DNA of 64,000 nt from Hymenobacter arizonensis (GTDB lineage: Bacteria; Bacteroidota; Bacteroidia; Cytophagales; Hymenobacteraceae), in NCBI RefSeq assembly GCF_900115775.1, contig NZ_FOXS01000002.1, forward strand, positions 1-64,000, read 5' to 3'. Below, one piece after another: positions 57,583 through 64,000 of this stretch. The position numbers were made by a program, and so were the translations under genes. Each line of letters starts with the position of its first letter. Position 1 is the first letter of the stretch. Under the pieces are notes generated by a model. It saw only the letters and a program-made list of their open reading frames with translations. It was not told where the DNA came from and ran no database searches.

Positions 57583-59676
57583 GTGCCTAAACGCTTACTC
57601 TCATTCCTGCTGCCGTTCAGCCTGCTTAGCTGGTTGCTGCTGCTGCTTAGTGCGCTAAGCCACTCAGGGGCTGGCCAGTGGCTCGGCGACTGGCCGCAGT
57701 GGACCACCCAGCTCACCCAAGGGGCCTTCGTGCTGAGCGTGTTCCTCTACTACCGCTACCAGCCTTCGCCGCTGCAAGGGCAGGCCTTTGTGAAGCTGCT
57801 GCGGCGCTTGCTGCTGGGGCCGGGCCTGCTGGCCCTGGGCTGCGTAGCCCTGCACTTAGTGGAGCGACTGGCCAAAGACGAGCCTATTTTCAACAGCAAC
57901 AGCCTACTTTTCACCAGTATATACACCCTCAACCTGGGGTTGTTTGTGATTTTCCTGGCCCGCACCAACTACGCCTGGCGGGCGCTGGTGCTGTTTCGTT
58001 CCTCAAGCAGGCTTCAGCGCGAATGGACCGTATTTGAGGTACTGCTGGGCGCTACGCTGCTGTTCCGCCTGGTGGGCGTGAATCCGCCCAACTACATCGG
58101 CATTCCCATAGTGGTGCTGTTGGGCTTGTACGGCATCTACCTCAGCGGGCACCAGAAGTGGGTGGCGTATCTCAGCCAGCGCGATAAATGGAACGCGGTG
58201 CTCCTGCAGGCCGGCTTACTCTTCGGCGTGTTGGTGTTTGTGCAGTACTTCCGCGTCACGCAGGCCGACCCGCAGCTCATTGCCCCGCGGCCGCAGTATG
58301 CGTTTTTGCTGCTCACGGCTTTTTTCTCCACTTTCTATGCCCTGATGGGCCTGTTGGTCACGTTTTTCAACATGCCCATTGCCGATATTATCGAGCAGCG
58401 GCGCAACGAGATTCTGCGCCTGCAGCGCCTCACCCAAATTATTCAGCGCGGCCAAACTTCGGCTGAGGTATACAACATCCTGCTGGAGTCGGCGGTGCAG
58501 ACGGTTCATGCCGAAGCCGCCTGGCTCGACCTGGACCCGGGCCACGCCGGGGCTGATGTCGCCGAAACTTCGTTCTACTACAACCTAGTGCCCGACCAGG
58601 CCAGCGTCTTGCGCGGCCTCCTAAAAGGGCACGAGTTGGCCGAGGGCGAGTTCATTACCAATGACCTCAACCTGCGGCCCGGCTTTGGCAACCGGCCCCA
58701 GGCCTTCCGCTCGTTGCTGCAGTTGCCGTTGCGGGGCCTGCACTACAACTACGGCATTCTCCACCTGTTAAAAGTGGAGCCTCACACCTTCGACCGCGAA
58801 GACCTCAACATCCTGCAAACCTTCACCAGCCAGGCCGTGCTCAGCATCGAGAACCTGGAGCTGGTGCGCACCTCGCTCGAAAACCAGCGCACGCAGGAGG
58901 AGCTGAAAATCGCCTCTCAGGTTCAGGACAGCCTTATTCCGAAAAACCTGCCTACCGACAACTGGTTTGAAATCAGCTCGCACTCGCTGGCGGCCAAGGA
59001 AGTAGGCGGCGATTTCTACGACTTCCTGCACCTGCCCGGGCGGCGGCTGGCCGTCATCATTGGCGACGTGAGCGGCAAGGGCGTCACCGCGGCCTTCCAC
59101 ATGGCGCAGATGAAAGGCATCTTTCATTCGCTGATGCAGGAAAACCCGCTGGCCAAGACCGAGCGCGACAAATTCCCCGTGCCCAGCCGGTTCATGACCC
59201 AGGCCAACACCGCCTTGTCTCACTGCCTAGAGAAGTCGTCGTTCATCACCTCGTCGCTCTATATTATTGATTACGAGCAGGGTGGCTTCGTTTTTGCCCG
59301 CGCCGGCCACTGCCACACACTCTACTACCACGCCCTGCGCGAGGAAGTGTTCTACTTCGAGTCGACCGGACTTGGCCTCGGCATCATCCGAAACGAGACC
59401 TACGAAAAGCACATCAAAAACCAGTTCTACGACTACAGCCCCGGCGATGTGATGGTGATTTACACCGACGGCATTGTGGAGGCCCGCGGCGAAGGCGGCG
59501 CCGAATACGGCGAAGACCGGCTCAAGCTCCGCCTGGAGGAAACTTACTACCAGGATGCCGAAGACATCAAGGCCTTTATTCTCAAGGACCTTAATGCCTT
59601 CACCCAAGGCTACCCCATCCACGACGACCAGACCCTGCTGGTTATTAAATTCAAGTCGGCTCAACCCCCACTGTGA
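57583..59676 (+). CDS. SpoIIE-type PP2C phosphatase with membrane and GAF regions
   Basis: The 697-residue protein has an N-terminal membrane part with about seven hydrophobic segments (residues 1-270), a coiled-coil 'IIEQRRNEILRLQRLTQII', a GAF-like domain (about 300-430) and a C-terminal SpoIIE phosphatase with 'EVGGDFYDFL', 'VIIGDVSGKGVTAAF' and 'IYTDGIVEAR', the metal-binding Asp residues of PP2C. It probably dephosphorylates the STAS protein encoded 21 bp downstream. The start is GTG 57583; another GTG at 57553 is possible. GAF and membrane parts suggest sensing of a ligand or membrane state. Confidence 0.9.
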   Translation: MPKRLLSFLLPFSLLSWLLLLLSALSHSGAGQWLGDWPQWTTQLTQGAFVLSVFLYYRYQPSPLQGQAFVKLLRRLLLGPGLLALGCVALHLVERLAKDEPIFNSNSLLFTSIYTLNLGLFVIFLARTNYAWRALVLFRSSSRLQREWTVFEVLLGATLLFRLVGVNPPNYIGIPIVVLLGLYGIYLSGHQKWVAYLSQRDKWNAVLLQAGLLFGVLVFVQYFRVTQADPQLIAPRPQYAFLLLTAFFSTFYALMGLLVTFFNMPIADIIEQRRNEILRLQRLTQIIQRGQTSAEVYNILLESAVQTVHAEAAWLDLDPGHAGADVAETSFYYNLVPDQASVLRGLLKGHELAEGEFITNDLNLRPGFGNRPQAFRSLLQLPLRGLHYNYGILHLLKVEPHTFDREDLNILQTFTSQAVLSIENLELVRTSLENQRTQEELKIASQVQDSLIPKNLPTDNWFEISSHSLAAKEVGGDFYDFLHLPGRRLAVIIGDVSGKGVTAAFHMAQMKGIFHSLMQENPLAKTERDKFPVPSRFMTQANTALSHCLEKSSFITSSLYIIDYEQGGFVFARAGHCHTLYYHALREEVFYFESTGLGLGIIRNETYEKHIKNQFYDYSPGDVMVIYTDGIVEARGEGGAEYGEDRLKLRLEETYYQDAEDIKAFILKDLNAFTQGYPIHDDQTLLVIKFKSAQPPL

Positions 59677-59697
59677 GCCTGACGTATCGCCCTCATT

Positions 59698-60027
59698 ATG
59701 AAAGTAACTGCCCAACCCTCCGCCGATACCCTCACCCTCATTCTAGACGGTGAGTTGGACGCTAGCTCCGCCATTGTTCTTGACACTGAACTGGCTAAGC
59801 CCGATATTCTTGAGTACCGCAAAGTGCTGGTTGACTGTGCCAAGCTCAGCTACATTTCTTCGGCTGGCCTAGGGGTGTTCATTTCGCACCTCCAGCGCTT
59901 CCAGGATGCCCACGTGAAGCTCGTGTTTTTCAACATGCAGGAGAAAGTATTTAATGTATTCGAAATCCTGGGCCTTGATGCCCTGATGACCATCGTCCCC
60001 AGCGCCACCGAAGCCGAAGCCGCATAG
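59698..60027 (+). CDS. STAS-domain anti-anti-sigma factor
   Basis: The 109-residue protein has a STAS fold: 'DTLTLILDGELDASSAIVLD' then 'VLVDCAKLSYISSAGLGVFI', with Ser55 as the expected phosphorylation site. In partner switching the unphosphorylated form binds the RsbW-type kinase and frees its target. The SpoIIE phosphatase lies 21 bp upstream and the kinase 110 bp downstream, separated by a palindrome. No sigma factor gene is in the window, so the target is elsewhere. Confidence 0.9.
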   Translation: MKVTAQPSADTLTLILDGELDASSAIVLDTELAKPDILEYRKVLVDCAKLSYISSAGLGVFISHLQRFQDAHVKLVFFNMQEKVFNVFEILGLDALMTIVPSATEAEAA

Positions 60028-60029
60028 TT

Positions 60030-60118
60030 GAGTTATGAGTTTCGAGTTATGGGTTATTAGCTGAAAAAGAGGCTTCAATGCCATTCGGCTGCATAACCCA
60101 TAACTCGAAACTCATGAC
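60030..60118. repeat. Inverted repeat between the STAS and RsbW-like genes
   Basis: The arms GAGTTATGAGTTTCGAGTTA and the complement near 60100-60118 are about 27 bp and nearly perfect. They fill the space between the two genes, ending just upstream of the RsbW-like start. Confidence 0.8.
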
Positions 60119-60136
60119 TTTTCCTCCTAACTCCCG

Positions 60137-60550
60137 ATGAAGTCTGCTCTCCGCATTGCTTGCTCACGCAGCCACCTCCAGCAGGTGCGCGACTTTGTGC
60201 GGACTTACCTCAGCCACCGGCAACTGCCAGAAGTTGCTGTTAACCAGATAGTACTAGCCATTGATGAGGTTGTAGCCAACTTCATTATTCACGCCAACGG
60301 CGAGGACGAAACCCAGTTTCTGGATTTAAAGCTCGACTTTAAAGAGAAGGAGCTGAACGTGGAAATTGCCGACCACGGCAACACCATCTACCTGCCTGGC
60401 CCCCACCAAACGCCCAATTTGCGCGACTACATCCAGCAGGGCCGCAAAGGTGGCATGGGCATGACGCTGGTTAACCGGCTCATGGACAAAGTGGAATTCT
60501 TCACCCGCGGCAACCACACCGTTTGCCACCTCAGCAAGCATCTGGCTTAG
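60137..60550 (+). CDS. RsbW-like anti-sigma/serine kinase ATP-binding protein
   Basis: The 137-residue protein is a GHKL ATPase of the HATPase_c_2 type: N-box 'LAIDEVVANFIIHAN' near residue 45, the G1-like 'IEIADHGN' (here 'VEIADHGN'), and the glycine-rich 'RKGGMGMTLVNRLMDKVEF'. It should bind and phosphorylate the STAS protein and, when not occupied, hold a sigma factor or other target. It completes the phosphatase/STAS/kinase set. A bare intergenic stretch follows. Confidence 0.9.
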   Translation: MKSALRIACSRSHLQQVRDFVRTYLSHRQLPEVAVNQIVLAIDEVVANFIIHANGEDETQFLDLKLDFKEKELNVEIADHGNTIYLPGPHQTPNLRDYIQQGRKGGMGMTLVNRLMDKVEFFTRGNHTVCHLSKHLA

Positions 60551-60585
60551 CCCGGAAATGCTTTAGCGCACGCGCCTGAGCCAAT

Positions 60586-60775
60586 ACGACGCCGTGCCGA
60601 CCGTAGCTCAAGCAGCTGTACCACCTCATCCGTCGTGCCGACCAGTGCACTGCAGTTCGGTGTTGCTAAGTGCCCTATTCCGATGCAAATTTTGGTTCAT
60701 CGATAAGAGGTATTTGGTAGCTTCGGCAATTGACTGTTGCTATGAAGCTGCTTCGACTTCGCTCGGCACGGCGTC
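60586..60775. repeat. Long inverted repeat upstream of the PpiC gene
   Basis: The arms GACGCCGTGCCGACCGTAGC at 60589 and GCTTCGACTTCGCTCGGCAC at about 60752 (29 bp each) are complementary with about four mismatches; the middle of 125 bp has a third copy of the word CGTGCCGA. It resembles the GTCAT family ends in word choice. Confidence 0.6.
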
Positions 60776-60936
60776 CTTTTTGGCGTGTTCTGCGGTTCTA
60801 ACACGAACAGAGCATGCACCCTTGCTCGGCAACCACCTTCGTTTCCCTCCAAAAATTAGTTAATTTCGCACTGGTACTTTTATGCCCGCGCTATTGGCTT
60901 CTACTTGCACGGCGCTCTCGTCTCCTATCTGTTAAT

Positions 60937-63258
60937 ATGCACAAACGCTTTCTGTACGCCGGCACTGCCGTCGTGACACTGCTGGCTGGCTGCCAAGCCT
61001 CTAAAACTGCTACTTCGGCCACTACGGGGACTGCTTCCACTGGCCCGGCTGTCGAAACACTGGGCAATTATCCGGTATCAGCCAACGAGTTTGCCTACGT
61101 CTACCGCAAAAACAACAGTACGGCCCCCGACTACGGCACCCGCCAAAGCGTGACCGAGTACCTCGACCTGTACACGAACTTCCGGCTGAAGGTGCTGGAA
61201 GCCGAGCAGCGCGGCCTCGATACCACGCAGGCTTTCAAGCGCGAGCTCGACGGCTACCGCCAGCAGTTGGCCCAGCCCTACCTCACGGAAAAGAGCGTGA
61301 CCGACCAGCTGGTGCGCGAAGCCTACGACCGCATGAGCCAGGAGGTAAACGCCTCCCACATCCTCATCCGGGTAGCTCCCGACGCTGCCCCTCAGGATAC
61401 CCTGGCAGCATATCAGAAAATTGAAGCCCTCCGCCAGCAGATTGTCGGCGGGGCTGATTTTGCCCAAGTAGCCAGCACGCAGAGCGAAGACCCTTCAGCC
61501 CGCGAAAACGCCGGTAAGCTTGGCTACTTCACCGCCATGCAGATGGTGTACCCGTTCGAGTCGGCCGCTTACAAAACGCCCGTGGGGCAAGTGTCGGCCC
61601 CCATTCGCACGCGCTTCGGCTATCACATCATCAAGGTCAACGACAAGCGGACCGCGCAGGGCGAAATCAAGGTAGCTCACCTCATGGTGCGGATGAACGC
61701 CAACGCGGCCAAGTCCGACTCGCTGACCGCCAAGAAGAAGATTGACGAGCTGCACAACCGCCTGAAAAAGGGTGAGAATTGGGACAAGCTCGTGGCGCAG
61801 TTCTCGGAAGATGCCGGGTCGGCTGCTAATGGCGGCGAATTGCCGCCCTTCGGCACGGGCCGCATGATTCCTTCCTTTGAAGAAGTAGCCTTCAAGCTGC
61901 AGAAACCCGGCGAAATTTCGGCACCCGTGCAAACGCCCTACGGCTGGCACGTCATCAAGCTGCTCGAGCGCCAGCCCCTGGCCCAGTTTGCCGACATGGA
62001 GGCCACGCTGAAAAGCAAAGTTTCCAAAGACTCCCGCTCGGAGCTGAACAAGGCCGCTTTCCTGAAGCGCGTGCGCCAGGAAAATCAGTTCATGGAAGTT
62101 CCGGCAGCCAAAACCTACGCTTTCAGCAAGGCGGATACTGCCCTGGTGGCGGGCCGGTTTGCTTATACCCCCGCAGCCACTGCCACTGGCAAAACGGCTA
62201 AAGGCGCTGCGAACGACAACGTTGCGCTGTTCACCATCAAGGGCAAGCCTTACTTGGTGAAGGACTTCCTGAGCTTTGCGCAGCAAAACCAGCGCCCCCG
62301 CACTGGCGCGCAGCCATCGTTTGCCATGCAGCAGCTCTACGACCAGTACGTGGAGCAGTCGCTCACCGACTTCGAGAAAAACAACCTCGAAAGCAAGTAC
62401 GAGGACTACCGCATGCTGGTGAAGGAGTACCGCGACGGCATCCTACTCTTCCAATTGATGGATGAAAAGGTATGGAGCAAAGCCATTGAAGACACAGTAG
62501 GACTGAAAACCTACTTCGCGGCCAACCAGGATAAGTATCAGTGGGAGCAGCGCGTGCAAGGCACCGTGGTAAGTGCTGCTACGCCAGCGCTGCTGGCCCG
62601 GGCCCAAAAGGAGCTGAAAACCGGCCGCTTCCCGGTTACCCGGAATGTTCCTAAAATCGCTCTTTACCCCACCGGCTCCGCCACCGTGGGCAAAGGCGTC
62701 GCTACTTCCTTGGGCGATGTTGCTAACCGCATGCTGCAAGACACCCTGGCCCGCGTTACCCTCACGGGCCGCGTGAAAAAAGGCGAAAAAGCTAGCTTGG
62801 CCCGCGCCCGGGCCGAGTCGGCCGCCAGCTACCTGCAGAGCCGTGGCGTGCCCGCCAGCCGCATCAGCAAAGCAGCCCAAACCGCTGCGGGTGGCGAAGG
62901 CGGCGCTCAAATTGCGCTGGTTAGCGGCAACCCTGCCGCCATTGAGGCTGCTCTGAATGAGAAAAGCCCGCTGTCGGTTCAAATCACCCAGCGTGTGTTT
63001 CAGAAAGGCGACAACAAGCTGGTCGACGAGCTCATGGCCAAAGGCCCCGGCACCTACACCGTGCAGAAAGATGGCCGCCACAACGCCGTGACCATCGAGC
63101 GCATGCTGCCTCCGGGGCCCAAAACGCTGGCTGAAGCCCGTGGCCAGGCTACATCCGACTACCAGACCTACTTGGAAAAAGAGTGGATTACCGAAATGCG
63201 CAACACCCGCCCGGTTAAGGTGAACGAGCAGGAGTTGAACAAGCTGGTAACCAAGTAA
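60937..63258 (+). CDS. Periplasmic PpiC/SurA-type peptidyl-prolyl isomerase lipoprotein
   Basis: The 773-residue protein has a lipobox (VTLLAGC, Cys at residue 15). Two parvulin rotamase domains are visible: 'EVNASHILIRVAP' with 'LGYFTAMQMVYPFESAAYKT' and 'FGYHIIKV', then 'IKVAHLMVRM' with 'GELPPFGTGRMIPSFEEVAF' and 'YGWHVIKL'. A long C-terminal part, rich in Ala and Lys, has no recognised domain. It should help outer-membrane proteins fold. The start at ATG 60937 gives the lipoprotein signal. A SurA-like gene follows after about 230 bp. Confidence 0.9.
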   Translation: MHKRFLYAGTAVVTLLAGCQASKTATSATTGTASTGPAVETLGNYPVSANEFAYVYRKNNSTAPDYGTRQSVTEYLDLYTNFRLKVLEAEQRGLDTTQAFKRELDGYRQQLAQPYLTEKSVTDQLVREAYDRMSQEVNASHILIRVAPDAAPQDTLAAYQKIEALRQQIVGGADFAQVASTQSEDPSARENAGKLGYFTAMQMVYPFESAAYKTPVGQVSAPIRTRFGYHIIKVNDKRTAQGEIKVAHLMVRMNANAAKSDSLTAKKKIDELHNRLKKGENWDKLVAQFSEDAGSAANGGELPPFGTGRMIPSFEEVAFKLQKPGEISAPVQTPYGWHVIKLLERQPLAQFADMEATLKSKVSKDSRSELNKAAFLKRVRQENQFMEVPAAKTYAFSKADTALVAGRFAYTPAATATGKTAKGAANDNVALFTIKGKPYLVKDFLSFAQQNQRPRTGAQPSFAMQQLYDQYVEQSLTDFEKNNLESKYEDYRMLVKEYRDGILLFQLMDEKVWSKAIEDTVGLKTYFAANQDKYQWEQRVQGTVVSAATPALLARAQKELKTGRFPVTRNVPKIALYPTGSATVGKGVATSLGDVANRMLQDTLARVTLTGRVKKGEKASLARARAESAASYLQSRGVPASRISKAAQTAAGGEGGAQIALVSGNPAAIEAALNEKSPLSVQITQRVFQKGDNKLVDELMAKGPGTYTVQKDGRHNAVTIERMLPPGPKTLAEARGQATSDYQTYLEKEWITEMRNTRPVKVNEQELNKLVTK

Positions 63259-63276
63259 CCGATTACCGAACGACCG

Positions 63277-63330
63277 AATGGGTGGAGGGTGAATGCGAAC
63301 AATTCACTCCCCACCCATTCTCTTTTTTCG
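63277..63330 (+). terminator. Terminator after the PpiC gene
   Basis: GAATGGGTGGAGGGTGAAT pairs with ATTCACTCCCCACCCATTC and is followed by CTTTTTTC. Confidence 0.85.
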
Positions 63331-63484
63331 CCTGCAGGCCCTGTTTGCAACCTTCCGAGCCGGGCGGCGCTCCTTGTTTTTGTCTGCCCACGGATTTATC
63401 GTGAAATTTGTGGGCCCGTTTGTGTGTTATGCTTCCGTGGCGCAAGCCCCGGCACTTGGCCGCAGGGCTTTACATTACTACTCT

Positions 63485-64000
63485 ATGCTTTTTAAAGTAA
63501 ATCGCGCCGCGGCGTTGGCTCTGCTTACGTTGCTGCTGCTTTTGGGCTTTGCCCCCGCTTCCCAGGCCCAGCTGGGCATCACCCGGACCAGAGGCCAGCA
63601 GCTGCTGGATGGTATTGTGGTGAAGGTGGATAATCAGATTGTACTCCAGTCCGATGTGGAGAACATCTACTTGCAGGAACTGGCCCGGGCCGAAGGCAAG
63701 CCGCTGCCGCCCGACTTCAAGTGCAAAATTCTACAAAGCCTGGTGCTGAACAAGCTGATGCTCGCCCGCGCCGAAGTTGACTCCGTCACGGTGTCGGACC
63801 AGCAGGTGAACGGCGAGGTAGACCGCCGCATGGCCTACTTTGTGCAGCAGATTGGTTCGGAGAAGCGCCTGGAGGAGCAGTACAACAAGCCTATCAAGGC
63901 ACTGAAAGACGACCTGCGTCCTCAAATCAAGGACCAGCTAACCCAGCAGAAAATGCAGGAAACCATCACCGGCAAGGTGGCGGTGACGCCGCGCGAGGTA
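63485..64000 (+). CDS. SurA-like periplasmic chaperone, N-terminal part (cut by window end)
   Basis: An open frame of 172 codons runs from ATG 63485 off the window end. It starts with a signal peptide ('AAALALLTLLLLLGFAPASQ', then AQ), followed by 'LDGIVVKVDNQIVLQSDVEN', the usual opening of SurA, and a helical N-terminal domain ('FKCKILQSLVLNKLMLARAE', 'SVTVSDQQVNGEVDRRMAYF'). By family it escorts unfolded outer-membrane proteins. The preceding gene is another PpiC-type chaperone. The parvulin domains are expected beyond the edge. Confidence 0.88.
   Translation, partial: MLFKVNRAAALALLTLLLLLGFAPASQAQLGITRTRGQQLLDGIVVKVDNQIVLQSDVENIYLQELARAEGKPLPPDFKCKILQSLVLNKLMLARAEVDSVTVSDQQVNGEVDRRMAYFVQQIGSEKRLEEQYNKPIKALKDDLRPQIKDQLTQQKMQETITGKVAVTPREV

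Noticed and set aside
1-64000. tRNA, rRNA or CRISPR array
   Set aside because: No cloverleaf with a TTCGA-type loop, no conserved rRNA core and no evenly spaced 25-40 bp repeats with unique spacers were seen. The short repeats at 4585-4680 are too few and irregular. A tRNA scan would be decisive.

Overview
The window looks like a chromosomal segment of a high-GC member of the Bacteroidota, most probably a Hymenobacter-like member of the Cytophagales. The signs are Bacteroidota-type promoters (-7 box TAnnTTTG) close to many starts, a fused SecDF, a type B ribosomal protein L31, a TonB receptor with a carboxypeptidase-regulatory domain under a TPP riboswitch, a proteorhodopsin next to a Blh-type carotene oxygenase, and very GC-rich third codon positions. 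The assignment is by gene content only. I saw no tRNA, rRNA, CRISPR array, transposase or phage gene.

Layout. 0-4.7 kb: the repeat-bearing tail of a cut-off gene, then a peptide-type ABC transporter (lipoprotein plus two permeases, no ATPase), then an AT-rich gap with a rightward terminator. 4.7-20.9 kb: mostly housekeeping genes (RmlD-like reductase, cyclophilin, hemC, holB, GlmU-like protein, rpmE, rdgB, udk, secDF, nfu, aroC) with a Uma2/DUF4268 pair and a BatD-like protein. 21.2-27.0 kb: three consecutive pairs of exported ferritin-like proteins; the last pair has lost metal-ligand glutamates. 27.1-35.0 kb: queG, ruvB, a HIRAN protein, several hypotheticals, an acyltransferase bracketed by two 190-bp palindromic repeats, and an acyl-CoA dehydrogenase. 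35.2-39.6 kb: potassium uptake (KtrB/KtrA-like) and an APC permease. 39.8-45.3 kb: TPP-riboswitch-controlled TonB receptor, a proton-pumping rhodopsin and its retinal-forming partner Blh. 45.4-53.9 kb: a NadR-like kinase fused to an aldose epimerase-like domain, pnuC, rhodanese, DUF2071, hrpB, a desaturase and DUF2490. 53.9-64.0 kb: FRG protein, SDR, guaB, a SpoIIE phosphatase/STAS/RsbW-like partner-switching module, and two PpiC/SurA-type periplasmic chaperones, the second cut by the window end.

Genes that work together: rhodopsin and Blh (light-driven proton pump and its chromophore); PnuC and the NadR-like kinase (nicotinamide riboside uptake and phosphorylation); KtrB and KtrA (potassium uptake and its nucleotide-binding gate); the SpoIIE/STAS/RsbW trio (phosphorylation-controlled switching of a sigma factor or other target); SecDF, the cyclophilin and the two PpiC/SurA proteins (export and folding in the periplasm).

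The intergenic regions are unusually rich in nested palindromes: at least ten long inverted repeats from several families, many just after stop codons. Two 190-bp copies with 35-bp terminal inverted repeats flank the acyltransferase, and one of them cuts a second copy of the HIRAN gene start after its fifth codon. These, the decaying ferritin pairs and the kinase-epimerase fusion are the most unusual things I see.
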